A DNA stretch of 64,000 nt from Catenovulum adriaticum (GTDB lineage: Bacteria; Pseudomonadota; Gammaproteobacteria; Enterobacterales; Alteromonadaceae), in assembly GCF_026725475.1 (NCBI RefSeq), contig NZ_CP109965.1, positions 186,001-250,000 of the forward strand, written 5' to 3'. Every line of letters starts with the position of its first letter. Positions within the stretch are counted from its first letter, which is position 1. Positions 18,182 to 28,700 of the stretch are shown piece after piece. The notes below the pieces were generated by a model. It was not told the origin of the DNA. It ran no database searches and worked only from the letters and a program-made list of their open reading frames with translations. The position numbers were made by a program, and so were the translations under genes.

Positions 18182-20668
18182 ATGACAAATACACCCAAAA
18201 ATTCAGGTTCTGCTAAACCCATTATATTGATTACCGGTGCGTCAGGAAACATAGGGACAGAATTGTGTAAACAGCTAAAATCTTCTTACACAACCATAGG
18301 GTTGGATAGAAGTGAGAGTAAAATTACGGATGAATCTCACCGCTGCGATCTGACTTCTGCAGATTCAATCGCGTTGGCTATGAGTAAAATTAAAGCTGAT
18401 CATGGCAGTAATATTGCGGCGGTTGTGCACTTAGCCGCTTATTTTGATTTTACCGGTAAACCTAACCCGATGTATCAAAAAGTAAATGTGGATGGCACTC
18501 GGAATCTGATTGAAGGGTTGAAAGAGTTTGAGGTCGAAAGGTTTATTTATTCTTCAACTATGCTCGTGCATCAGGCCGGCGTTCCGGGTCAAAAAGTGAA
18601 TGAAAAAACGCCAATTGATCCTCAATGGGAATATCCAATTTCTAAAGCGAAAGCTGAAGAAGTTGTCGTAGAGAATTGCAAAGACATGCCTTACTCTTTA
18701 GTTCGGTTGGCTGGATTATACGACGATAAAATAGCTGTTCCTACTTTGTCTGACCAAATAGCACGAATTTATGAACGCGATCTGAAAAGTCATTTGTATT
18801 CAGGCGATCTGATGGCAGGTCAGGCTTTTATACATCGCGAAGATATGCTTGAAATGTTCAAGTGCTTAATTGAAAAGCGAAATGAGGTGCCTCAGCAACA
18901 TACTTTACTTGCTGGCGAAGAAGATGTTATGGGTTATCAAGCGCTACAAAATCGCTTGGGCAGCTTAATTTTTGGGGATGAAGAGTGGAGTACGGCTATC
19001 GTGCCGGGCTCGATCGCTAAAGCCGGTGCTTGGCTTGAAACTAAGTCAGAACCAGTAGTGCCCGACGCGATTGATCAAGGCGAAAAGCCTTTTATAAAGC
19101 CCTTTATGATAGATCTTGCTTCACAGCATTATCACTTAGATATTACTCAGGCTAAATCACAACTTAATTGGAAACCTAAACATAATATTTATGATGAGCT
19201 TGAGACTTTAGTCAAAAACTTAAAGGCAGATCCTCCGCGTTGGTATAAACAAAATGGCATTACTCCCCCTGACTGGGTAAAAACAGCAAATGAAAAAAAA
19301 TCTAATGTGAATAATTTACGTGAAGAGCACGAGTCGCATTTTAAAGCGCAACATCAGCAATTTTTGTGGGCGCATTTTATTAATATGGGATTAGCGCTTT
19401 GGCTTATTAGCGCCCCTTTTATTCTTGGTTATGAATCAGAGTTAATGACTTGGAGTAATATGGGTTCTGGGGTTGGTTTACTTGTGATGTCGTTTTTAGC
19501 TTTGTCATGGCGAATGAGTTGGGCAAGGTGGGTTGCTGGTGCTATTGGGTTATGGCTTTTGGGTGCCCCTTTGGTTTTTTGGGCACCAACAGCCGCAGGT
19601 TATTTAAACGATACCATTGTTGGCATGTTAGTGATTGGGTTTGCGGTATGTTCAAGACCGACGCCAGGGGTCAGTAGAGTTGCTTCAGAAACAGGGCCAA
19701 ATACGCCACCAGGTTGGGGATTTAATCCTTCTGGCTGGTTGCAAAGAATGCCAATCATTGTTTTAGCTTTTGTTGGTTTTTTTATCTCCAGATATTTGTG
19801 TGCTTATCAATTGGGGCATATAGATTCAATTTGGGAACCGTTTTTTAGTGGGATGCCAAGTGATCCTCAAAATGGTACTGAAGAAATTATCACCTCTGAT
19901 TTTTCTAAAGGGTGGCCCGTACCCGATGCCGGTTTAGGTGCTATGACTTATGCGTTAGAGATTGTGACAGGTGTTATGGGCTCAGTTCGTAGATGGCGTA
20001 CCATGCCTTGGTTGGTTATGTTATTTGGAATTATGATAGTGCCGCTTGGGGTTATCTCTATTTTATTTATTATTATTCAACCTATTTTAATGGGGACCTG
20101 GTGCACGCTATGTTTAATTGCCGCCGCAGCAATGCTTATCCAAATTCCATATTCGTTAGATGAATTGGTGGCAACTTCTGAATTTCTTTATCGCCGTAAA
20201 AAACAAGGACGTCCTTTATTACGAATTTTCTTCTTAGGTGATACTGATGAAGGAAAAGAAGAAGAAAAAACAGATGATTTTGAAAGACCCGCTTGGACCA
20301 TTATTAAAGATATGCTAGGCGGAGGGGTTACGCTTCCTTGGAATTTAGCCTTGTGTATTCCAATTGGTATATGGTTGATGTTTACGCGAATAACTTTAGA
20401 TGCTCAGGGAGGGATGGCAAATGCTGATCATATTATTGGTTCACTGGCTATAACCGTTGTCATTACTGCCTTAGCTGAATCTGGAAGAGCTGCTCGATTT
20501 GCACTTATCCCCTTAGGTGTTGCGTTATTTTTCACACCATTTATATATGGTGCTAGCTTGCTAGCTATTGTATCTAGTATTTTGTGTGGCGCCTTATTTA
20601 TTGGGTTGAGTTTACCTAAAGGGAAAATTCATAATACTTATGGTTTATGGGATAAAGCCGTTGTTTAA
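18182..20668 (+). CDS. Three-part fusion: extended SDR, SPW-repeat membrane domain, VKOR-like domain
   Basis: An 828-residue fusion. Residues 15-360 are an extended SDR (NAD-dependent epimerase type) with LITGASGNIG and active-site Tyr151/Lys155 in EYPISK. Residues about 375-480 carry SPW-repeat-like membrane segments (ALWLISAPFILGY and AIGLWLLGAPLVFW). Residues about 500-660 resemble vitamin K epoxide reductase, with the membrane CxxC at Cys641/Cys644 in GTWCTLC. The shuttle cysteine pair of true VKOR is absent: that loop reads NGTEEIITSDFSKGWP. More membrane segments (about 715-815) close the protein. The next gene overlaps its end by 29 bp and KatE follows, which points to a redox or stress role. 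The reaction is unknown. Confidence 0.78.
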   Translation: MTNTPKNSGSAKPIILITGASGNIGTELCKQLKSSYTTIGLDRSESKITDESHRCDLTSADSIALAMSKIKADHGSNIAAVVHLAAYFDFTGKPNPMYQKVNVDGTRNLIEGLKEFEVERFIYSSTMLVHQAGVPGQKVNEKTPIDPQWEYPISKAKAEEVVVENCKDMPYSLVRLAGLYDDKIAVPTLSDQIARIYERDLKSHLYSGDLMAGQAFIHREDMLEMFKCLIEKRNEVPQQHTLLAGEEDVMGYQALQNRLGSLIFGDEEWSTAIVPGSIAKAGAWLETKSEPVVPDAIDQGEKPFIKPFMIDLASQHYHLDITQAKSQLNWKPKHNIYDELETLVKNLKADPPRWYKQNGITPPDWVKTANEKKSNVNNLREEHESHFKAQHQQFLWAHFINMGLALWLISAPFILGYESELMTWSNMGSGVGLLVMSFLALSWRMSWARWVAGAIGLWLLGAPLVFWAPTAAGYLNDTIVGMLVIGFAVCSRPTPGVSRVASETGPNTPPGWGFNPSGWLQRMPIIVLAFVGFFISRYLCAYQLGHIDSIWEPFFSGMPSDPQNGTEEIITSDFSKGWPVPDAGLGAMTYALEIVTGVMGSVRRWRTMPWLVMLFGIMIVPLGVISILFIIIQPILMGTWCTLCLIAAAAMLIQIPYSLDELVATSEFLYRRKKQGRPLLRIFFLGDTDEGKEEEKTDDFERPAWTIIKDMLGGGVTLPWNLALCIPIGIWLMFTRITLDAQGGMANADHIIGSLAITVVITALAESGRAARFALIPLGVALFFTPFIYGASLLAIVSSILCGALFIGLSLPKGKIHNTYGLWDKAVV

Positions 20669-21698
20669 TCAATTTCCGGTAACCATCAATTTATTAATTT
20701 TCACCGTGTTAGCGAGCCTAATATGGCTGGCTGGCACGCGCCTTTCTTATTTAATTGATTCTATCGCAGAGAAAACCCAGTTAGCCAGAGCATTGCTCGG
20801 GCTGATTTTGCTAGCGACTGCAACTGAATTACCTGAGTTTGTCACAACGCTAACCGCTTCATCCAGCGGTAATGGCACTTTGGCTCTGAATAATATGTTT
20901 GGTGGTATGTTGTTACAATTAGCTGTGCTAACTGTGGCTGATGTGTGGGTTAAAAAAGGCACCTTGTGTTCACGTCCGCATGATCCTACGGTGGCGGTAG
21001 CCGGCATACTTTGTATTATTTCATTATCGACCGTACTAGTGGCTAAATCGTTAGGAGACATTCAATTAGGGTTTCAGTTAGGTTTGGGAAGCTTAAGCAT
21101 TGCTCTGCTATATGTGCTGTCTATGTTTGTTTTAAAAATAATGCAAAATAAAGACACTTGGAGCCCAGTCGATTTACCTGATGATGACCAAACAGACCCA
21201 GTAAGAGACAATAAATTTGACCAAAAGTCGCTTAAATATCTTATTTGTTTTTCTATATTATGCGCCGCAGTTATTCTTGCGTGTGGGGTTTCTTTAGTCG
21301 ATTTAGCTGAAACCCTTTCAAAGCAAACTGGTTTAGGCAGTAGTTTTATTGGAGCCTCGTTGTTGGCACTAACCACTTCACTACCTGAATTAAGCACGTC
21401 TATTGCGGCAGTCAAAGTTAAAGCTTACACAATGGCTATTTCAAATGTATTTGGTAGCAATTTAATTATGACATTTTTGTTATTTCCAAACGACTTTGCT
21501 TTTACGAAAGGGCCCATTATCAATGAAATCGACACTGCCGCAACGTTTGCTCTTTGTGCTGGTATTTTTATGACGGCCATTTATTGTCTTGGCTTATTGG
21601 TGAGGTCAAAAAGAAAAATATTAGGAATGGGGATTGAATCCGGCATTTTAGGGCTGTGTTATATCGCCAGTTTAGCTGTTTTATTTTCATTGCGCTGA
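20640..21698 (+). CDS. Sodium/calcium exchanger-family cation antiporter (CaCA)
   Basis: Inner-membrane cation/proton or sodium/calcium antiporter of about 352 residues with ten or eleven spans. The two family alpha-repeats are visible: LILLATATELPEFVTTLTA in the first half and ASLLALTTSLPELSTSIAA in the second, each with the ion-binding Glu. The N-terminal start overlaps the preceding fusion gene by 29 bp; a TTG at 20661 would shorten the overlap, and both imply translational coupling. A polar loop (about residues 170-200, LPDDDQTDPVRDN) separates the halves. It belongs with the SDR-VKOR fusion and KatE as one stress block. Confidence 0.82.
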   Translation: MVYGIKPLFNQFPVTINLLIFTVLASLIWLAGTRLSYLIDSIAEKTQLARALLGLILLATATELPEFVTTLTASSSGNGTLALNNMFGGMLLQLAVLTVADVWVKKGTLCSRPHDPTVAVAGILCIISLSTVLVAKSLGDIQLGFQLGLGSLSIALLYVLSMFVLKIMQNKDTWSPVDLPDDDQTDPVRDNKFDQKSLKYLICFSILCAAVILACGVSLVDLAETLSKQTGLGSSFIGASLLALTTSLPELSTSIAAVKVKAYTMAISNVFGSNLIMTFLLFPNDFAFTKGPIINEIDTAATFALCAGIFMTAIYCLGLLVRSKRKILGMGIESGILGLCYIASLAVLFSLR

Positions 21699-21816
21699 GT
21701 TGAATTGAAGTTAGCGCATCGTAATAAGTAATCATTATTTGAGTAATATTTTAATCAACCTTTCTCAAGCAGTAGCGTAAAGGTTCACTAATGCAAACCA
21801 CTGGAGGAAAAATTGT

Positions 21817-23883
21817 ATGGCTGAAACATTTAAATACGGCAAAGGGCAAGGTAAAGGAGGGGAGCTTCATCAGCATCCTAACAATAGCGATGAGGTAATG
21901 ACATCAGCCCAAGGTTGCCCGGTTAGCGATGACCAAAATTCATTAAAGGGCGGTTCGCGTGGCCCTACTTTGATGGAAGATCATATATTACGGGAAAAAT
22001 TATTTCATTTTGACCACGAAAGAATTCCTGAACGAGTTGTTCATGCTAGAGGTTATGGGGCGCACGGTTATTTTGAAACTTATGATGAAATAGCTGACTT
22101 AACCTGTGCTGATTTATTTCAGCGTAAAAATGAAAAAACGCCTGTTTTTGTGCGATTTTCAACGGTCGCAGGCAGTCAGGGATCGCCAGATTTAGCTCGG
22201 GATGTACGTGGCTTTGCGGTTAAGTTTTATACAAAAGAAGGCAACTGGGATTTAGTGGGTAATAATATCCCTGTATTTTTTATTCAAGACGCGATGAAAT
22301 TTCCAGATTTAGTTCACTCAGCGAAAGCAGAGCCCGACAGAGGTTTTCCGCAAGCACAAACGGCACATGATAACTTTTGGGATTTTATCAGCCTGACCCC
22401 AGAGTCTATGCATATGATTATGTGGGCAATGTCGGATAGAGCAATTCCACGTTCATTAAGATTTATGGAAGGTTTTGGGGTGCATACTTTTAAGTTTGTT
22501 AATGCCCAAGGGGTTGAGAAATTTGTTAAGTTTCATTGGAAACCTAAACTTGGCCTGCAATCTGTAGTTTGGAATGAAGCGTTAAAACTAAATGGTGCGG
22601 ATCCGGATTTTCATAGACGTGATCTTTGGGATTCTATATTAGCTGGCGATTTTCCTGAGTGGGAATTAGGCGTGCAGGTGTTTGATCAAACATTTGCCGA
22701 CCAGTTTGAATTTGATATTTTAGATCCGACCAAACTGATTCCAGAAGAAGATGTGCCTGTACAAAAAGTTGGCCGAATGGTGCTAAATAGTGTGGTTGAT
22801 AACTTTTTTGCTGAAACAGAACAAGTTGCCTTTTGTACGCAAAATATTGTTCCGGGTATTGATTTTACCGAAGACCCTTTACTTCAAGGTCGAAACTTTT
22901 CGTATTTGGATACCCAATTAAAGCGTTTAGGCGGACCAAACTTTACTCACTTACCGATTAATGCGCCAAAATGTCCACTTCGTCATTTTCAGCAAGATGG
23001 CCATATGGCAATGCAGAACCCTAAAGGTCGAGCAAACTATGAACCCAATTCTTGGGATCGAGGTGAAGATAATCCCAGAGCGTGCCCTGAACACGGTTTC
23101 AAGAGTAGCCAAGAGACAATTAGCGGAAGTAAAGTAAGATATCGCTCTGAAACTTTTTCGGATCACTATAGTCAGGCTGTGCAATTTTACAAGAGCCAAA
23201 CTGAAGTTGAACAACAACATATTCAAAGTGCGTTAGTATTTGAATTGTCTAAAGTTGAAGAGCCAAAAATTCGCGAGCGTGTGGTTTCTCATTTGCTAAA
23301 TATTGATGAAAAGTTGGCGAATGTTGTTGCTCAAGGGTTAGGGTTTCCAGAAATGCCGGAACCTGCAGAAGCAGCTATGCCAGCCAGAACCGACTTAAAA
23401 GTATCTGATGCACTGAGTATTTTGAAAAATCCGCCTGCAACTTTTAAAGGTAGAAAGCTCGGTATTTTAGCTACAAATGGCTTAAACCAAGATATTTTTG
23501 ATTCAGTAAAAGCCGCTCTTGAGGTTGAAGGCGCTATGTTTGAAATTATAGCCCCAACCCGCAGCGGAGTAAAAACAGATAGCGGAACTGTGTTACCCGC
23601 AGATCAAATTGTTAATGGTGGGCCATCTGTGCTTTATGATGCGGTTTTATTATTAACCTCAACAGAGGGGGCAAAAGAACTCAGTTTAATTCCGGAAGCT
23701 AAAGACTTTGTTATGGATGCATTTGCCCATAATAAATTTATTGGCTATACGGATGACTGCCTGCCGTTACTTAAAGAAACGAACCTAGATAGTAAAATGG
23801 ATGATGGTTTTTATGAACTCACTAAATTAAAAGGTGATAAATTTATGACCATACTGAGCCAGTTACGATTCTGGAGACGATAA
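21817..23883 (+). CDS. katE: Large-subunit catalase HPII/KatE type
   Basis: Haem catalase (2 H2O2 to O2 and water) of the clade 2 large-subunit type, 688 residues. Distal His76 (VVHARGYGAHG), distal Asn in VGNNIPVFFIQD and the proximal haem Tyr in RNFSYLDTQLKRLGG are all present. The C-terminal 150 residues (GRKLGILATNGLN onward) form the DJ-1/PfpI-like domain that marks this clade. TGGAGGAAAAA precedes the ATG. It is 118 bp behind the exchanger gene and closes the stress block, with a strong terminator 8 bp downstream. General-stress control is typical for katE but not shown here. Confidence 0.95.
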   Translation: MAETFKYGKGQGKGGELHQHPNNSDEVMTSAQGCPVSDDQNSLKGGSRGPTLMEDHILREKLFHFDHERIPERVVHARGYGAHGYFETYDEIADLTCADLFQRKNEKTPVFVRFSTVAGSQGSPDLARDVRGFAVKFYTKEGNWDLVGNNIPVFFIQDAMKFPDLVHSAKAEPDRGFPQAQTAHDNFWDFISLTPESMHMIMWAMSDRAIPRSLRFMEGFGVHTFKFVNAQGVEKFVKFHWKPKLGLQSVVWNEALKLNGADPDFHRRDLWDSILAGDFPEWELGVQVFDQTFADQFEFDILDPTKLIPEEDVPVQKVGRMVLNSVVDNFFAETEQVAFCTQNIVPGIDFTEDPLLQGRNFSYLDTQLKRLGGPNFTHLPINAPKCPLRHFQQDGHMAMQNPKGRANYEPNSWDRGEDNPRACPEHGFKSSQETISGSKVRYRSETFSDHYSQAVQFYKSQTEVEQQHIQSALVFELSKVEEPKIRERVVSHLLNIDEKLANVVAQGLGFPEMPEPAEAAMPARTDLKVSDALSILKNPPATFKGRKLGILATNGLNQDIFDSVKAALEVEGAMFEIIAPTRSGVKTDSGTVLPADQIVNGGPSVLYDAVLLLTSTEGAKELSLIPEAKDFVMDAFAHNKFIGYTDDCLPLLKETNLDSKMDDGFYELTKLKGDKFMTILSQLRFWRR

Positions 23884-23890
23884 AATTTTA

Positions 23891-23922
23891 AGAGGCCATA
23901 AAATTTTTATGGCCTCTTTTTT
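23891..23922 (+). terminator. Rho-independent terminator after katE
   Basis: Stem AGAGGCCATAAAA / TTTTTATGGCCTCT with a tight loop, followed directly by a run of T. It begins 8 bp past the katE stop. Confidence 0.88.
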
Positions 23923-24190
23923 GTCAGTATTTTTGAATAAAATTAATCAAATGAACTAAAGCTCGAACGAGTGAAATGCTCAACAAAGCTAACGTTACCT
24001 TTATTTTTAATAACTTTAATCTGCACCTAACTGATCTAACCCCAATCTTTTTTAGTCATCTGTAATTGTTAATAAAACCCCAGAGGTTACAATTGCCCTC
24101 GGTTAAATACTTTAACCTAACTGGCTTATATTATTTCGAATATGGTTATTTAACTATTTTTATCTATTTTGAATATTTTTTGGGTGTGAA
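23923..24190. promoter_or_regulatory. Upstream region of the LysE-family exporter gene
   Basis: The gap between katE and the exporter gene is 307 bp with the katE terminator at its left end. The remainder is AT-rich. A perfect inverted repeat GGTTAAA-TAC-TTTAACC at 24101-24117 lies 73 bp before the ATG and could be an operator. No gene is credible here. Confidence 0.4.
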
Positions 24191-24817
24191 ATGCAATTTG
24201 ATACTTGGTTCGCTTTTTTTGTCGCTTGTTGGGTCATTAGTGTATCGCCCGGAGCGGGAGCCGTAGCTTGTATGTCGAGCGGGGTGAACTATGGTTTTAA
24301 GCGTGGTTATTTTAATGTACTGGGAATGGAATTTGCCATAGTGGTGCAAATTTTAATTGCCATCACTGGTTTAGGCGCTTTAATTGCAGCATCAGAAACC
24401 GCATTTAATGTGATTAAATGGTTAGGGGTTGGCTATTTATTTTATTTGGCTTTTAAACAGTGGCGACAGCCTGTTCAGCAAGTTACATTAGCAAAAGCAG
24501 AGCAAATTGAGCATTTAAAGCGCGGTTTGTTTTTAAAAGGATTTTTGGTAAATATGAGCAATCCAAAAGCGATTGTATTTATTTTGGCTGTGTTTCCGCA
24601 ATTTATGGATACCTCAGCAGATTTGTTACCGCAATATTTGCTAATGATGGTGACGATGATCTTTGTCGACCTTATCGTAATGGGGGGTTATACCGGATTA
24701 GCAACTCAGGTTTTACAGCACCTTAAATCAGTAGAGCAACAAACAACATTAAACCGAATTTTTGCGAGTTTGTTTGCTTTAGCCGCTATTATTTTGTGCT
24801 TTGTTGGCCGAGCTTGA
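24191..24817 (+). CDS. LysE/RhtB-family amino-acid exporter
   Basis: Inner-membrane exporter of 208 residues with six hydrophobic segments. Family marks are the start FFVACWVISVSPGAGAVACMSSGVNYGFKRG, WLGVGYLFYLAFKQWR, and the conserved FLVNMSNPKAIVFILAVFPQF. LysE/RhtB proteins export amino acids or derivatives such as homoserine, threonine or lysine; the substrate here is open. It is monocistronic and converges with the response-regulator gene, 38 bp apart. Confidence 0.87.
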   Translation: MQFDTWFAFFVACWVISVSPGAGAVACMSSGVNYGFKRGYFNVLGMEFAIVVQILIAITGLGALIAASETAFNVIKWLGVGYLFYLAFKQWRQPVQQVTLAKAEQIEHLKRGLFLKGFLVNMSNPKAIVFILAVFPQFMDTSADLLPQYLLMMVTMIFVDLIVMGGYTGLATQVLQHLKSVEQQTTLNRIFASLFALAAIILCFVGRA

Positions 24818-24855
24818 TGTTTATAAAGTCGCCAATTTTTTAGCAAGCTGCTGAA

Positions 24856-25746
24856 TTACGAGCCTTCTAAAATTCGGATCGCAATAGCGGCGGCTGCGGT
24901 GCGGTTATCGACTTCTAACTTTTTAAATACTTGTTCTAAATGTTTATTGGCGGTTCTGGGGCTCATTTCTAAAATTTGCGAAATTTCCCAGTTCGTTTTA
25001 GCTTGTGCCAACCAATATAATACTTCGGCTTCACGTTTAGTAATTGGCAAGGCTTGCTGTAAGTCTTTCGCGGTGCGCTGAATTTTGGCTTTGGCTAAGC
25101 GGATTAAATGAAGCTCATCTTGTTTTCTTTCATACATTACCTGCACAACCGGTGTGGTGTTATCCAATGCTAATGGCGCTAAATCCCCTTGTTTTATCCA
25201 GTCTTGCAATATGGACTCTAGTTGCGTCCAAGGAGAATCTTGATTTGGGTATATTTCTTCAATGAGCTGATATACATGCGGAGTTGCCCAAGCAAGTTGG
25301 CCGTTATTGTCGATACAAAATACATTTTTACCGGCATGATCCAAGGCTGACTGTGCGCTTAATGCCAATTTAGCGGTATTTAGGTGAGCTTTTATTCGGG
25401 CTAATACTTCATCTGTTGAAATTGGTTTAGTGACATAATCTACGCCGCCGGCTTCAAAGCCTTTTACCACATCTTCAGAGTCGGTTAAGCCTGTCATAAA
25501 AATAACCGGAATCGACGGAAACAAATGTTTGAACCGTTTGCAGGTTTCAAAGCCATCTAGCTCAGGCATAATGGCATCCATTAAGACAATATCGGGTTCT
25601 ACTTTTTCGGCAATAGATAAAGCTTGTAGTCCATTCAATGCCACTAAGGCGGTGTAACCTGCGGTATTTAAGGCAACATTAAGCATGCCTAACGATTCAG
25701 GCGAATCGTCAACGACTAATACTACATTATTGATTGGCTTGCTCAT
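24856..25746 (-). CDS. Two-component response regulator with LuxR-type HTH
   Basis: Receiver domain (residues about 7-120: VLVVDDS, phospho-acceptor Asp57 in IVLMDAIMP, Thr in FMTG, Lys in YVTKPIS), a middle region of about 100 residues, and a C-terminal LuxR/NarL HTH (ITKREAEVLYWLAQAKTNWEIS and MSPRTANKHLEQVFKKL). The ATG at 25746 was chosen; a TTG precedes it directly. It overlaps the kinase gene by 20 bp, so the two are translationally coupled. The partner kinase carries an NCS1 permease-like sensor, and the urea locus lies about 1.3 kb beyond the kinase start, so control of urea uptake is the working hypothesis. Confidence 0.88.
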   Translation of the reverse strand: MSKPINNVVLVVDDSPESLGMLNVALNTAGYTALVALNGLQALSIAEKVEPDIVLMDAIMPELDGFETCKRFKHLFPSIPVIFMTGLTDSEDVVKGFEAGGVDYVTKPISTDEVLARIKAHLNTAKLALSAQSALDHAGKNVFCIDNNGQLAWATPHVYQLIEEIYPNQDSPWTQLESILQDWIKQGDLAPLALDNTTPVVQVMYERKQDELHLIRLAKAKIQRTAKDLQQALPITKREAEVLYWLAQAKTNWEISQILEMSPRTANKHLEQVFKKLEVDNRTAAAAIAIRILEGS

Positions 25747-28700
25747 CAATTAACTCACGTAAATATTCGGTAATTAGTTTAAAGTTACAGCTTTGAACTA
25801 ACTCATTTAATTTGTGTAGGCTGCTATCGTCAAATTGATAACTTGTTTGCAGCGTTGCTAGTTTTTCTTTAAAACCTGACAAATAGCCTATTTCGGCCAG
25901 CGCCATTAAACTTTGATATTGTGCTTTTCCGGCTTTAGGCAGGGCGCTAACGGATGATTCAGCGCTTGGCTGTGAGGTTTGTGGCTCTTCTTCGTTCACA
26001 AACTGGTACATCCACTCTAAATTAAGCTGCTGGCCTATTTTACCTAATAAGTTGTCAGTGTTAATGGGTTTTGCCATGTAATCATCATGATAGCCCGCAT
26101 TTTGTTCATCTTTTTCAGTGTCTCTGGCATTAGCTGAAACCATGATGATGGGCATTATATATTTTTTCTCGCGCAATAATTTTGCTAATTGCCAGCCGTT
26201 CATTTCAGGCATAGTGACATCTAGTAAAATTAAATCAATTTTAAATTGAGCTAATAGTTCAAGCGCGCTGGATGGTTTGTCTGCTAAATGTAACTTAAAG
26301 CCAAGTGGTGATAAAAAGTCATCCATTAATTGTCTTTGATTTGGATCGTCATCAACCACTAAAATTGTTTTTGCTTCACCATCGTAAGCGACAGCATGGG
26401 CTTTGTTGTATTCAGGTTCAGTGGCTGAATTGTTAACTCTAGCCAGCATTAAACTAAGTTTAAAACAGCTACCTACACCGAGTTGGCTGGTCAGGCTAAT
26501 TTCGCCTCCCATTAACTCAGCTAAAGACTTGGATATCGTTAGGCCTAAACCCGTGCCACTAATAGCTTGTATTTGAGCATCTTTTACTCGTTCAAACGGT
26601 TTAAAGATTTGCTGTTGATCAGCTGCTGAAATCCCTATGCCACTGTCTTCAACTCTAAACTGGGCAACTTGATTGCGATAACTTACTTTAAAGTGAACTT
26701 GCCCTTGCTGGGTAAATTTTACGGCGTTAGATAATAAATTTATTAAGATTTGCCTAAACCTTTGTTTATCTGCGGCCACTACTTCAGGTAAAAATTCACA
26801 AGGGGTGTAAATAAATTCAATGCCTTTATTTTTGGCTTGCATGGTAAACATGTCGACCAATTGATTTAAAAATGGGCGAATATGTATTTCGTCACGCTGC
26901 AGATGCATGCGGCCTGCTTCAATTTTGGATATTTCTAATAGGCCTTCAATTAAGTCAGCTAAATGTTCGCCATTACGTTTTAAAATCGCAATGGATTCTT
27001 TTTGTCTGGCGGGAATCGCTTTATCTTGGTTGAGTAATTGGGCATAACCCAGCAGCACATTAAGTGGCGTGCGTAGTTCATGGCTTAGGCCGGTTAAATA
27101 ACGGCTTTTGGCTTGGTTGGCTGATTCAGCCGTTTCTTTCGCTTTTTGCAAGGCGAGTGTGGTGGATTCATGCGCATCAATTTCATGTGCCAATGTTTTG
27201 GTTTGAAAGCGTAACTCTTTTAAGGCTAAGCGATTGCTACTGCGGGCTAAAATAAATAGCCAACTGACAATGCCTATAATAATTAGCAATAAAAAGAATA
27301 TTTTAAATAAAGTGGCGCCAAATACGGCTTTTAACTCAGCATCGCTGGATGGCACTTGCATATAAATTAAAAATAAAATGCCCGCGCTAATAAAACTGAG
27401 TAATAGGGTGACTCCTAAAAATTGAGCCATAGGAGAGCTCATTTTTTTTAGCAATTGAGTGGTTAAAAATCGCTGGAAAAAATGATGGGCTTGGGCAAAT
27501 AAAGTGGCGTCTTCACGGCACATATCGCCGCAACGCACATCCAAACTGCAACATAAAGAGCAAATGGCTTTGCCATAAGCTGGGCAAAAAGTCATGTCTT
27601 CTTGCTCAAATTCGTTTTCACAAATGTAGCACTGGGTTGCTTGCTTAATTTCTTGCCGGTTTGGATTAACTAAATAATATTTTCCTTTAGTTAACCAGCC
27701 AATAATAGGTACTGTAATAAAAGGTAAGAAAAACGCTATGTAAGAGGCAAAAGCTTCAATAACGTCACCATACCAACCAAAATGCGCAGTAAAGCCAATT
27801 AACGAGGCAATCAGCATAGAGCCTACGCCAACTGGGTTAATATCGTATAGATGTGAGCGTTTAAACTCTATGTGTTTTGGGCTCAGCCCTAAGGGTTTGT
27901 TAATAATTAAATCTGCCACCACAGAGCTCAACCAAGCTAAAACAAATACCGAATAAACCTGAAGCATGTTCTCGATGGTTTGGTAAATTCCTAGCTCCAT
28001 CAATAATAAGGCAATAGCAACATTAAAAAACATCCAGACCACTCGTCCTGGATGATTATGGGTAACCCGTGAAAAAAAGTTAGACCACGCCAGAGAGCCG
28101 GCATAAGCATTGGCGACATTAATTTTAAGCTGTGAAATAACCACAAAACTGGCAGCTAAAATAACGCTCACTTGTGGGTTATCAATGACATAACCAAATG
28201 CCACCTGATACATATGTGCTGGATCATCAGCAACATTCGCCGCAATACCTTGTTTTAAAGCAAGCCAAGCTAAAAATGAACCTAAAAAAAGTTTGGCTGC
28301 ACCAAAAATCATCCAACCTGGGCCGGCCATTGTCATCGCTAGCCACCATTGCCAGCGTTTGCCTTTGGGTTTTTCTGGTAAAAAACGCAAAAAGTCAGCT
28401 TGCTCGCCAATTTGTGCAACAAGGGCCAACAACACAGCGGAGGCAGAACCAAACAGCAAATAGTTAAAAGAGGCGCCTGCTTCGCCCGCTTCGCCGGTAA
28501 AATTTATCCACTCATCCAGCTGACTGTCTGGATGATTAAATACATAAATGAGTGGCACTATTTGTAAAATAATCCACAGAGGCTGAGTCCAAACCTGAAA
28601 GCGGCTGATATTGGTAATACCATGTGTTACCAGCGGGATCACTATTAGCGCGCTAATGACATAACCGAATACTAAAGGCAGGCCAAACAAGAGCTGTAAA

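Noticed and set aside
24066..24266. Open frame just before and overlapping the LysE-family gene
   Set aside because: Out of frame with a firm gene, no ribosome site, composition like non-coding DNA.
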